Positions 35,783 to 48,489 of a stretch of DNA of 64,000 nt are shown here, in pieces. Position 1 is the stretch's first letter. Each line of letters begins with the position of its first letter. Origin of the DNA: Labia minor (lineage: Eukaryota; Arthropoda; Insecta; Dermaptera; Spongiphoridae); assembly GCA_963082975.1 (NCBI GenBank), contig OY720344.1, positions 91,022,538 through 91,086,537 of the forward strand, given 5' to 3'. Made by a program: the position numbers and the translations under genes. Below the pieces are notes generated by a model that did no database searches, had not been told where the DNA came from, and was given only the letters and a program-made list of their open reading frames with translations.

Positions 35783-36769
35783 AAAAATAATAGAATTATA
35801 AAAATATTATAAATCCTTTACTGTTTATTAATTTTTTTTTAAGCTTTACTAGGTATATGTAAATTTATATAATATAAGCCTGAGATAGCCTACAGGTATA
35901 CAGAGTTACCCATTTTACCCTTTAATAATTTCTTACATAATTAAAATAAAAAAAATATTAAATTTTAAAAAGTAATACACCTAAAGTTTATTTTTATATA
36001 TTTATATTTATTTAACCTATGATCACATTAATAAATTAAAAATTCATTTTGTTAAATATTTATATTTCAAACAAATATTTCTATCGATACTAATTATTTA
36101 GATAAAATAAAAATTTAAATTTTTTTAAAATTGATTTTTATTTTTAATTATTTACTTTGACTTTTAATTATAATTAATTAAGTCGCTTAGTAAAATAAAA
36201 TTTGGAAATTAATAAATAAAAAATTTTATTATTTTAAATTTTGTAATAATTTATTAATAAATAATTTTTATTTTCCTTTATTTATGGTTTTGTTATTTCA
36301 AAAGAATTCAATAAAATGTCGTCTGTTAAGAAATAAGTTAACGGAATTGGACTTTGGATGCGTGATCAGTCGCTATTTATGAGATCAGCCATGTTTTATG
36401 AAATTTGTAAAGGATTAGTGAATATATTTATTAATATATATAAATAAAATATTCTCTTTTTTAAAATTACAATTTCTTCAAAAGTTCGAGCTATGTTTTC
36501 TTAGATATGAATAAAATTAAATATGAAAGTATGTCAATATATAAATAAATAAAAAAAAGTTATTTAAATTCAGGAGTGATGAATCCAAACTATCATTTAT
36601 AATTGATTAACTTTCATTTCTGTAAATTGAAAAATGCATTCATTACAACCTTCATTCGTCATTTTTCTTTATTTTTTTAAATTCATCCACCCTTTGTTAA
36701 TATTTAATATTTAATTAAAATGTGAAATAATTTTACATATTTTTATTTAATTAAAATATTTAAAGGGTT

Positions 36770-37020
36770 GAGAAGATGAAGCCACCCTTCATTCTCTTTG
36801 GATGGTTGGCGTAACCCGCCCAACCCCTTTTTCTTTCTTGACTTGGACGCTTGCATTCTTTAAGAGTTTCTTGCCAAGGAATTTAAGAGAGGATATATAT
36901 ATTTATATAAAATCTTGTGATGAAAATAGAGGGGTTGAATATGATGAGCAGGCGATGGGTGTGTGTTGGAAGAGGGGTGAGGAAAACGGCCGGTCCGTCA
37001 GGGATTGACCGATATTGCCT
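36770..37020. promoter_or_regulatory. Intronic GC-richer island
   Basis: Pyrimidine-rich 36780-36860 and purine-rich 36930-37005 blocks, including GGCGTAACCCGCCC and AACGGCCGGTCCGTCAGGG. A 68-codon frame crosses an AT repeat and is not protein-like. Confidence 0.25.
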
Positions 37021-37421
37021 CTTTCTACATATATACGGGTATATTATATATCTATATAATATAATAAATCATTTATTTACATATTGATATGAAACAATTT
37101 TAAGTATAAATATATAGTCCATTTAATATGAAATTTATTATTGGTTTATTTAATTAGATATTTTTCTATATGTTATTTGTACTTATTATATAGTTACATT
37201 TTAATTATAATGCAATTCACGATTCTAATTATGACAAACAAATATTATTTAGTATATAAATAATACAGCCACTTTTACTTATATAATCATGTAAACATAC
37301 TTTTCACAACTTTCGTTTTTAAAAATTTAATATTGGAATTATAAATAGAATTACAATAAATTTCTTGTTTTTTTTCTTCATTAAAATTATAAAAAAAAAT
37401 TACTGATATGTGCAGTTAAGG

Positions 37422-37726
37422 CAGCGTTTTCCAACCTTTGGGGAGCGACTGTTGCAAGAGGGGCGAGAAGAATTACCAAGTGCCCGCGAAGGCAATTCAA
37501 GTGCTCGAAAAATTTTCAAAATTTTCGATTTTTTTTTGTTCTAAAAAAACCAAAAAAATGATCAGATGATTTTGTGATGCTCTGAACTCTGGCCTGTTGT
37601 TATATTATTTCCAAAATGTGCCCGACTATTGAAAAAGAAAATTAGATTATTACAAAAATTAAGGGGGGCGCAAGAATTTTTTTAAACAAAAGGGAGGCGC
37701 CGGTACAGAAAGGTTGGAAACCACTG
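37422..37726. mobile_element. Non-autonomous hAT MITE (305 bp)
   Basis: Ends CAGCGTTTTCCAACCTTT and, in reverse complement, CAGTGGTTTCCAACCTTT match at 15 of 18 positions. The flanks AGTTAAGG (37414-37421) and AGTTAAGA (37727-37734) agree at seven of eight bases, a hAT target duplication. The interior has G-rich subterminal zones and a palindromic CGAAAAATTTTCAAAATTTT tract. It is a different family from the 3.35-kb hAT element. Confidence 0.78.
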
Positions 37727-39261
37727 AGTTAAGAGATAAAAGAATATCGTTCCCCCTCTATATAAAAATTAACAAAATTAAAAATAAAAAAGCACTAAAA
37801 CATTTACAATTTTTTTTATTATTTAATAAATATGTATTCTGAATATCAATGTTTATTAATTTAAAAAGAAAAAAAAATTAATTTTTACATTATAGATACT
37901 ATTTTAATATGGAAAATACAACACGAACTATGTGCTATTTAGTTATTTAATTTATTTAGATCAGAAATCAATTATAGAATAAACAATTGATAATTAAAGC
38001 AGATAACAAAAGTTGGATTTAAAAAAAAAACACTTATTCATTTTTATTTATTGATTCATTTTCCAATTTCATCCTTGATATTTATTAGTCCTTATAATAG
38101 CAATAATCTACATTTAAAATAAAAAGAATTGAAAAGAAAAATGATGAATCATGACCGTAGAAACAAGCAATTTAAAAAAAAAACTATCAATAATTTTTAT
38201 ATTTAATTAACTTTAATTTTATTTTATTTTTATTAATATTAATAATAATCCTTCTTTTATAGATCAAGGGAAGTTTTTTTAATTTTATTTAGATCTTGAT
38301 AAATTTACTTTATGTAAAGAGGTAGAATTTTTTTTTTTAATGTTTATCTAGTAAATATTCATTCATGGACAAATTCAAAAGTAATTTCTTATTGTTATTT
38401 TTATTTAAACATTGTAATAAACTAGATAGGTAGGTATATTATTTTAAAATTTGTATTCTTTGATCAATTAAATTCATTATTTACTATCACTTATTTGTTT
38501 TAAATTGATTTAACAAAATAGAAGAATATATCATTATATGTAGGTAATATGGCATTAAATTAAAAAAAATATATATGAAATGTAATAACATATTTATATA
38601 GAATACTATTGCTAATGAGTTAGGGAGGGAGAAAAATATAGAAAGTATCTCTCTCTGTATGATTGACGTTTTCAATTAATTTTCTTCCTAATTATAATAA
38701 TAATGAAATTAGTCACAGATAAATTATCAAAGAATATAACTGTTTATCTTAATATTCTGCAAATGAAATATCAGTGTATCATTTGTATTTGACAAATTAT
38801 CTATAATTAATTTTTTTTTTTCAAGTGAATCGATTCCGTCATAATCATTTATTAAAATTATTATTTGGGTCATGTTATTGAACCACACCTTATTTGGGGG
38901 AGGTTATTACTATCTTCATGCATTGGAATATTTTAATTACTTTAATTATTTGGTTTATTGTTGAATAACGAATCTCTGTCAAAGTGTCTGTTCTTTTTAT
39001 TTTGATAAATGTGTTTGATAAAACTTCTGAAGTTATAAATCGTAGGTCAATGAAAGGTTAATAAAATTGAGATTATCTTTTTATTAATGGTCTTGAATAT
39101 TAAATATTTATTTATTTAGTAATATCTTGAAAGAATATCTTAAGTTTGACTAATTATTTATGTAAAGAAACTAATAGATAATTTCCTTTAAAAAAAATGA
39201 ATATATAATTGAAGGATTTCTGTGGAATATTAAAAATTCATATATACTTTCGTTGGTATAT

Positions 39262-39290
39262 TACTATTATTATTATTATTATTATTATTA
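39262..39290. repeat. (ATT)n microsatellite
   Basis: Nine or more ATT units. Confidence 0.95.
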
Positions 39291-39659
39291 ATATACCCTT
39301 TCTGTGAGAAAATTTTATTAAATGAATTAATAATGTTTATTTCGAGAGTTGTTTTTTTATCATTGATTATTTATTTAATATTATTATTCAAATTCGAGAA
39401 AATTAAGAATAGGAGTAAGCAAATTATAAATAGGTTCAAGGCCTTAGTAATTATTTAGCAGAGAATTGTGGACATTTTCTGTCAAATGTTCATAAATAAT
39501 TTAAAGAAAAAAAATAATAGAATTTATGAATTATTTATTGTGTTTTTAAAGTTTTAAAAGTATTTTCAATAACTTCAAACAAATTATATGAAATAAAAAA
39601 AAAATTAATTTTTTTTTTATTATTTGATGAGTGGCGATGTAAATAAATGGAAAATGAAT

Positions 39660-39965
39660 TAAATGAAATAAATGAGGCGTAACTTTTTACTTGTCAGATA
39701 TACTAACATCGAAAAAACGGAGTATAATAGTAGTGGCATATGGCATTCTGATGATTTTTTTTCTCTCGTTTGGTGTCAAAAGCAATGGGTGTGGCCGAGG
39801 GGCGAGCGTAAGAGAGAGGACGCTCCGCCCCTTTTATCCACCAATAGCGAGACTGATTAATTGACAAAAAAGTATTGAGGGGAAACGGAAGGAAAACGGC
39901 TACCTTCAGCTGGGGAACCCCTCCTGTCAGTTTCTTTCTTTTTTACAAGCAGGTAATTGCACACG
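39660..39965. promoter_or_regulatory. Intronic island with promoter-like GC box, CACC box and CCAAT
   Basis: GGGTGTGGCC (39788-39797), an interrupted inverted repeat GGGGCGAGCG (39799-39808) / CGCTCCGCCCC (39821-39831) and CCAAT (39841-39845) occur within 60 bp. This could be a cryptic or alternative promoter or an enhancer. No associated exon is recognisable. Confidence 0.33.
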
Positions 39966-40599
39966 CATAAACTAAAAAGAGAGGAAAAAACATTTTAATG
40001 GTATTCCATTACTAATTAAAAACGATATTATTATCTACGATTTTTGTTTATATTTAATATGTAGTGTAAAAATATCATAATGCCAATTTTACATATCAGT
40101 CAATTATCATTTATATATATATATAATAATAATAATAAAAATAAAAAATAAATTCTTATGTTATTGTTTTTATCGAATTTTGATTTTCATCCTGTATAAT
40201 CAAACTATTATTCAAATTTATATTATTAAAATTTTTTTAATCACCGATGATAATGAAATTACCTGATCAATTAACTAATAATAGTTGATAATATATTAGT
40301 ACATATTATTAAATTTTAATATTTTTCTAGTCATTATCTATATTTCTTTTAAAATATAACATTACGTAATTGATAATAATTTCAAACATTAAATTAATAT
40401 AAAATTTTAAAATGAATTTGCTAATCTAAGTTAATATTTGATTTTTTTCTAATATATAATATTTTATTTATAATAATTCAATCTAAATTTTTGAAAAAAC
40501 AATTAATTATTTTTATTACTAAAAAAGTAGGACTTTTATTTTTAAAATAATTATATTTTTAATATATATAAAAATTTATTGATTTAATAGTAGTTTTCA

Positions 40600-41010
40600 G
40601 ATAGTCCGTTTGTTCCATTATTTATTCTTAAATATTTTGCATTTGGAACGGTGCAGGTCAAAAGAAACAAATCTGCTGACCTCTTCTCGATGATGGTCAT
40701 CTTCGCATAGTTATTGTTTTTTATTTATTTATTTTCTTCTTGAATCATGTTGTAAAATTGAACAGGTTGCGAACGAATGGATGGTTGGATGGGGGGGGGG
40801 GGGGTATTCAAACACATAATTATGATTTAACTGGCGCCCTGCTGGCCTCCAACGTCCATTTGTGATAAACTGTTTGACGTTTGAATTGGTAGACCCCGGT
40901 GAAGAGGTCAGGGGTGGGAGCAGAGAAACTAGCAGAGGGAACGACACGACCCACTCACAAAAACTGCATAAAGACAAATGATTTCACTGCTGACTGATTG
41001 TTAACTGAAT
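40600..41010. promoter_or_regulatory. Intronic island with a G14 tract
   Basis: Unique sequence containing 14 consecutive G (40791-40804), then GGCGCCCTGCTGGCC and GGTCAGGGGTGGG. An 82-codon minus-strand frame crosses the G-run (poly-P) and is unlikely to be real. Confidence 0.28.
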
Positions 41011-41684
41011 GAAACACTTCCTTCTCCCTGGAACAAAATAGAAAGAACGTTACCAAGAACGGAAATTTCAAATTCCTATGCTATTTGACTGTCCACTGAT
41101 AGATTTAATGTTCTTCCACTAGAATCAGGACGTTGATTGATTTGACACAACATTTCGAAATGTTTCTGGCCTGTATTTGTAGTTGCTTTGCGTTAAATTT
41201 ATTCAGTAATACTTTTATCTAAAAGAAACACAATACGATAGAAAATAAATGATCAGAAGGCCTTTGGAGTAAACTAATCCATATATCCAGCTGTTCAAAT
41301 TTAAAGTTTCATTGAAAGATTTACGATGTTCAACATTAATTGTGCTCAATCATGCGCACATTTAAATTGACTAGATCATAGATCGATAGATCACTATTTA
41401 GGTGTCGCTGTTGTCTCCTTTAAAATTAACCAAGTAGATATAATTATCTTTTTTAATAATTATTAGATTTTTATTAATGATTTTATTTATTTAACTATGT
41501 CTCTAAAGATTCTATTTTGTTTCTATAACTACTTTGGATAAGTAAAAGTTGTTATTTCATTTATTATTCATTAATTTTAGGAAATTAATATTTTGAATAT
41601 TTTAATAATAAAAATGACGTAAATAATTGACCTTCATTTTATTTGAAATTATATTATATATATACATTATATATATATATAGCT

Positions 41685-42118
41685 CTACAGAATTCGAAAG
41701 TTCTTGGTCAAAGCAACCACACTTCTCCAAATATCCCTATTTATAGACACAACCCTCCAATCCCTACCCTCTCCCATCTGTCTCACATCCCTTTCTACAT
41801 TATCCACCCACCGCGTCCTTGGTCTTCCAAGCGGACGTTTCCCACTCGGTTTCCCCACCAATATATTTTTCGCCATTATTTCCTCTCCCAATCTAGCCAC
41901 GTGACCTGCCCATCGCAGCCTTCTTGATTTTATAATTCTAACTATATCTGGAGATGCATAGAGGTCATGCAATTCCATGTTATGCAGTCTCCGCCATTCC
42001 CCGGAGACCTCATCTTTCTTTGGCGTATAAATGCTTCGTAGAATCCTATTCTCAAATACTCTAAATCTACTCTAGTCTTCTAAGGACCATGCCTCACACC
42101 CATATAATACAACCGGCA
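41685..42118 (-). pseudogene. 5'-truncated, broken non-LTR retrotransposon (LINE) C-terminus
   Basis: The minus strand encodes the region after the reverse transcriptase: LYGCEAWSLED, a stop (TAG), RVFENRILR, then an open 97-codon stretch with GEWRRLHN just before it and SRRLRWAGHVARLGEE, GKRPLGRPRTRWVDN and the terminal NFRIL stop. These blocks are characteristic of a LINE group widespread in arthropods and molluscs. The element is cut off at about 42118 and a few residues are missing at the stop. The 3' end runs directly into an AT microsatellite. It cannot be active. Confidence 0.85.
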
Positions 42119-43002
42119 AAATAATATATATATAATAAATATTCAATTGAATTAAGAAATAAATTGAATATTTGTTATTATTATTATAATTATATTATTA
42201 ATAATAATTAGTATACTAAAAATCAGCCTACAACAAGTAGGAAGTGAAGTTTAAGGAATAAAACTTATTTTCGATTTAAAAATATACATCAACGTTTCTG
42301 TCCCTGATCACGACCTTCTTCAAGACTTATTTTTTTCTGTCTATTATATTTTTTTAATTAGCCAATATTATTATTAAAATTATTATTATTTTTAGAATTT
42401 TAAAAATCAAATCTTTATGTCATATAATAAATTACTTTAATTTTTTTTTAATTTCAATCATACATATATATATTTGTAGTTTATTCTTCAATTGTGCACT
42501 ATTAGATTATAGTTTTATTACAAGGATAAATCCAATGAGATGAGATACACTAAATGAATTCAGATAAGAGTGTGATTAACTTGGCTAAAAGCACAAAGTA
42601 ATCTACCAATAAATTCTTGAAAATCTATATGTTTATTTTGTAAATGTTACTGTATGTTTATTTTTTAATGAATAATTTCAAAATTACTATACAAGAAAAA
42701 TTAAAAGAGAAAAAGGATAGTTCCTTATTACCAAAATTAAAGTAATATTTTATTATATTTCATTTATAGATCAATGTCGTGTTTATTTTTGCAAGGATTC
42801 AATTAGAAAATAACTTTCCCTCAAGATATTTATTATTACCTAGATCTATTTTTAAAGATTGATTATTGTTTTATTGATCAAGTTGTTGTTTGTTTTTTAT
42901 TTTTTTTAATTTTTGTTGTCTTGAGTGGGACGTATACCTTTCTAGGAGCTCGTCTTTTTCATTAAAGAATAGCTTGTTCTCCTTTAATAGAGATTGTCGT
43001 AA

Positions 43003-43200
<198 letters not shown>

Positions 43201-44409
43201 TGAGCAATCACTTCAAGCACTATATTTATACTTCTAAATAAATAAATAAGTAAATAAAAAAAAATAAATAAATAAGAAAAATATGAAATTCCCCATATTC
43301 AGATAATAGTTTAATTAATTTTTTAAATAATATTCATATTAAATTAGTATTATTTATTTCCGATAGTAATAGTACGAGTAATAGTAGTAAGCTCGATTTT
43401 TTTAAAAAATAAAGAATTTAATGCTTATATTATTATTATTAAAATTTTGTGTTTTGGCAACAAATACATACTATTAGTTCATACATTTCTTTAAAAATCG
43501 TTAAAAAAACATAAAAATTTATAAAAAAAAAAAAATATTTGAAAGGATTAGACACAGAAGAAGCTGAATCTACTTCTGATATTTATATATATATATATAA
43601 CAATACATTCTAAACAATATATTTTAAAATAAATTTCGAAAAATAATTTTCTTAAATATTTATTTATATTATATAATTTATAGAAATATCATTTTTTGAA
43701 ATTTTAATACCCCCTAAATTATATATATGTATATATTAATATGATAGAAATGTTTAAAGATTAAGATCTGATATCGATTTCATTTTTTTGCCCCTTGAAA
43801 TTTATGCAACCAAATATGCTTCTCCCTAAACTTTATTTAAAACTTTCTTCTATTGCTAAAGAAAAGTCAATACTATTTGAATAATCATAATTGATATCTA
43901 ATAACAACGGGAATGAAAAGAAAAAACAGAAATTTTATTTAAATTTATTCAATTAATAAAATTATTATGAAATTTATTAATGTTTTTTTTAATAGAAATG
44001 TTGCATTTAAATTGTTTTTAATGTCTTTTTTCTTCTCCCAATATGGACGGATGAATTTAATTTTTTTTATAAACTGTAATTAACTTTTATTAAAAATAGT
44101 ACATAATATATGTATCTTTCTATAACAAGTTTAATTTTAATTAATTACTTATCAAAATTTTGAAAGTTAGGAAATATATATTTTTCGAATGGAATTTGTT
44201 ATAATTATACTTCATAGCTTACGCCCGATTGAGATCAAATTCATTTTCTTAAAAGGATAATTGATACCTGGTATCATATAATTGATCAGCTCTATTAAGA
44301 ATTAATTAAACGTTTCCTATAATTCAATGATTTTCTATGACAAATCTCTATGATTATTCTAATTATCAAGTGGATATGAATTTCAATTTGTCTTTCATTT
44401 TTTTCTCGA

Positions 44410-44600
44410 TCAGTTCGCTATGATTACTTGCTCCGATAAAGCGTGTTTAATCACTGGCTAGATCCTAAGCTGATGGAAGGGAAGAGGGGAGAGGGATGTA
44501 ATTCGCAAGTGTCGGTCGGTCCGTCACGCTCTGTTTTGAGTCTTTGATCTTTTATACAACAGGTGCCGAGAGAGGGGGGATCCTTTAGCCACGATTCAAA
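44410..44600. promoter_or_regulatory. Small intronic GC-richer island
   Basis: Unique sequence with GGAAGAGGGGAGAGGG and GGTCGGTCCGTCACGC. Noncoding. Confidence 0.2.
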
Positions 44601-44849
44601 ACTTTCATTCATTGGAGTTTAAGAAATTATTAAAGGAAATATTTTCTATCTAATATTAATCTAATAATTGTTGAACATATAATTTAATTTCATTTTACAA
44701 AATCAAATTTAAATGATTTGAATTTAAAATAAATTAACATTAAAAATATTAATTAATTATTAGTTTATTAATCTTTGAGTAATCTTTAAGTAAAAAAAAT
44801 TTTTTTGGATAATTTACAAATATGAAGAATTATTGAATTTCCTTATTGA

Positions 44850-45010
44850 AAGGTACTCTGTGATAGGTAGGTCTGACTCAATGATGACCTTTTGTTCGTC
44901 ATTATTGACCTTTGATCTAGCGATCGCGTGGCTCATTTGTAGGGTCATAGTTCCCTGTACGAAATTTGGCGAACAAATTTGATACTGTTATTGCGTATTA
45001 ACTGAAACAC
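44850..45010. promoter_or_regulatory. Intronic island with nuclear-receptor and TCF-like motifs
   Basis: TGACCTTTTG (44885-44894) and TGACCTTTGATC (44906-44917) occur 21 bp apart. TGACCTTTG is a nuclear-receptor site and CTTTGATC also fits TCF/LEF. It lies directly before HINE-like copy D. Confidence 0.3.
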
Positions 45011-45025
45011 CAATATAAGAAAAAT

Positions 45026-45237
45026 CTGGAGTGTCTCCACTCGACTATCTCTCAAATTGGAATTGGATTAATTAACATATATTATATTTAAATTAGATTA
45101 ATTATAAATTAAAATTAATATATATATTTTAACCAGCGCGTATTTGGCTCTTTGTTGATGGCACCATGTCGCGTGCTGTGTTAAAAAATTTAGAAAATTA
45201 ATTCCGGTACTTTAAGCGATTCAATCAAGCTGAAATA
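45026..45237 (+). mobile_element. HINE-like element, copy D (truncated, 212 bp)
   Basis: Keeps the hairpin end CTGGAGTGTCTCCACTCGAC and the core to TCAATCAAGCTGAAATA, then stops. The microsatellite and the far hairpin are missing. Confidence 0.7.
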
Positions 45238-45360
45238 CTGATTAAATTAAAATATATTTTAAATAAGAATACAAAAAGAAATGAATGTTTTATGTAATAT
45301 AATGATTGAAACAAAATGGATGAAAACCTTTTACTACTTTTAACCAAATACGATGTACCA

Positions 45361-45430
45361 CTCGGGGGTACAGGGGGCGGAGCCCCCGTCCAGCTGTGAA
45401 GAGCGCCGAAGGCGCTCTGACCAGCAGGTT
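45361..45430 (-). repeat. GC-rich double-hairpin repeat, copy 2
   Basis: Reverse-orientation partner of 22632-22696 with perfect stems: AGAGCGCC-GAA-GGCGCTCT (45400-45418 as read on plus) and GGGGGC-GGA-GCCCCC (45373-45387). It lies 124 bp after the truncated HINE-like copy D. Confidence 0.65.
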
Positions 45431-47144
45431 ATATTTATAATACTAAGTCGTGACGGTGTCTGTCTATCACCATCATGTGACGTCATTAATCTGAAATTAG
45501 GAATGTTGAAATATTTAAATTAAAATATTATATTTTACTTATTATTATTATATTATATTAATTTAAAATGATATTTAATTTAAAAAAATAAAGATCAAAT
45601 TATATTCTATATGGATGTTTCATTTTATTAAGTAGTAAGTAAAATTCCCTTCTAAAATTATACACCTATTCTAAAAACATCACTCAAATAGTATTTTTGA
45701 TAATCCATGTTGAAGTAGCGATTATTAAAAAAAATGTAATTAATAATAAAATCCATATGTATAGAAAGCTTTTAATTTCCATTATGTATGATTATATTAA
45801 TTAAAAAATTTATCAAGTGAAAGGAAGAAAGATAAGTACATGTATATTATATTTTAATCAATGAATTAAGATGCTTTATAAAAAATATATATATTAAATT
45901 CAATGAAAATATCAATTTAATTAATTATCTTATTAAATGTTATTTTTTATAAAGTATAAATGCTCGAATAGGGAGGGGCTGGAATTTTATTAATGACACT
46001 GGAAGAGTGGAAAGAATTTTTAAGTCACCTTTTTAAATATATTTGATATTATAATATTTTTTCTTTTAAGTGACTAAGGTGCAACATTCTATTTTTTTTT
46101 TTTTTTATTTTCTTTTAAATTCTTTATTGGATAAATAAATATATTATATATTTCATTATACGAAGACATAGAATTGGACGAAAAAAAAATAAAATAAAAT
46201 AATTTTAAGTTAAAAGTTAAAGGAGTTGATATAAATTTGCTTATCATTTCAGTTAAGTAATTCAATTTTTTCCTTAATTGGATCACAAATACAATAAAAG
46301 AGTGTTCATAGCACAAGTCTTAAAATAAAAAAAGAAATTTAATAATTGATTTAATTAAATGAAAAAAAAATAATTTATCTAATATATAATTAAGCAATTG
46401 AAGGTAAGATTGCATTTAAATAAATTTGGCTATAATTAAAATCTTAACATTGTATTTTAATAAAGTGCTAGTATTTTTTTTTTTTTTTATTTATTTTTTC
46501 ATATTTATTTATTCATAATTAATGTTCCGGTCTAAATTAATCTTATTGTGAAAACAGGAAAAAGGCGTAGTCTAGAGAATTTTATATTAGGAAATAGAAA
46601 TAAAAAACTTGACTCGATTTTTTTTTATTAAATATTAAGATTTCATTTGCTAAATTAAATTTTTTTTTTATATTTTTTATTAAAGTTGAATAAGTATAAA
46701 TATATGGTATATTCGTCACAGACTAATTTTAAATTAGCTTGATAAGTAATTTTTTTTTTATTTTTTTGTTTTTTTGTATTTGGCATTTTGAGTATCATGC
46801 CCATTTTAACCAGTTATTGCATTTATTCATGTATAATTATAAAATATTAAACAATGAGAATATGGCAGGATTCAATCTCTAGATTTCAATTTCTGCTGAC
46901 AAGGACTATAATCACTAATAACTTACTTACAAATACTTAAATAATTACTCTAGTCATTATCTAATTTTTATAAATTAATTTCATTTAACCTTTTAATAAT
47001 AATAAAAAAATACTAATTAATATTAATTAGTACAAAATTTTATTTAGTATAAATCTTAATTAAATAAATAAATAAATTAGTAAGTAAAAAAAAATGTTAA
47101 CATTTTTATATACAATTTTATTTGTAATCAATTTAATGTTCGAT

Positions 47145-47565
47145 ATATTGCTACATTTCGATATCCTGATTAATTGCAAATAGTTCCTGGTTGAATGTAT
47201 TTTTCATTTGTTGTCCTTTGAATCGATTTGTGGGTGATCTGTTTGATCTGTTGATTGAATCAGTTGATACGGGGTCTGCTTGTTCGAGGCAGACACACCT
47301 TGCCCTCTTCTTCTTGGATAGATGCTCATGTTCCGAAGCGTAGCCTCCGCCTCTCGACGAGATGGTCCAGCGGTTCAATGACCCGACTGTCTTTTCTTCA
47401 CCCTGACTACAACACCCAACAAACGGTGTAGCCATCAGAGACAGACTGCCCGGCCGATAATTCCAAAAAACACTCCTCCTCACTATTGCGACATTCATTC
47501 CACATTATTCGGGCGCCAAAAATGGAAACACCCGTCTGGACAATAGGGCTATTAAAATTTTTTGT
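47145..47565. promoter_or_regulatory. Intronic GC-richer island
   Basis: About 420 bp of balanced composition. A 115-codon minus-strand frame covers most of it, but the product has no recognisable domain and there are no splice signals, so I treat it as a by-product of GC content. Candidate enhancer. Confidence 0.3.
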
Positions 47566-48489
47566 CACCTTGCTTCCTTAAATTAAAAAACAAAAAATAA
47601 AAAAACAACATAATTTACTATATTCGTGTATATAATAAAATGACAAACAACTTGCCAATACAAACCAATTTTAAACACAAACAATTTTTTTTTCAAAATT
47701 TTTTAATTATTTTTATTAAAATTAGGAATTATTTTTAAGTGTATTTGTGCAATCTAATCTCAAATTTATTATTTATTCTTTAATATTAACAAAAAGAAAA
47801 AAAAATATCTCTACTTAATTCATTAATATAAGTGGGCGATGTTTTCTAAGAAAAGTTATATCCTTTTAATTTATTTATATTTTTGAAATGAAAAAAATTT
47901 TAAGTCCGGTTTGACAGGATGTAAAATTTTTCTTCTCTAATGTATTATAATATGTATATCTATATAGATTCTAGGAATATCGATATCCATTTTTTTATTT
48001 ATTTATTTATTTATTTTCACAATCAATTTGAAAATTGTTTACAAATAATGAAAAAATATATATTATATTTTAAAATAAATTGATATAAAAATAAAAATAA
48101 TAATTAATTAAAATAGTATCATTAGTATTTTTATAGATTAAATAATTAGACAAATAATTGTTTATATATATATATATATAATTTTATTATTATTATTTAT
48201 ATTTTATTTTTTTTATTTTTTTCTAGATCGTTAATTAATTGAATCTTAATTAATTAATTTTTTTTTTTTCCTCTTTCAATAAAATTTTTTAATTATAATA
48301 TTATGAATATAGAATAGTCAGTCCATCGATGAAAGTTGAACTATTCTCCCGTTAATAATAATTAATAGTTAGTTATTTTTATACTTGAATTTTATTGATT
48401 TTCAATTAGTTAATTTATCTCATAAAGGGAATTCATTCAATTAAATCGGATATTTTTCTCGTTTCATTTACATTCATGTTTTAAACGCT

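Noticed and set aside
41643..41927. Plus-strand open frames over the LINE tail
   Set aside because: They are the antisense shadow of the minus-strand LINE coding sequence.
47151..47498. 115-codon minus-strand open frame
   Set aside because: Product resembles nothing I know, no splice sites or poly-A context; open frames are expected in a GC-richer island.
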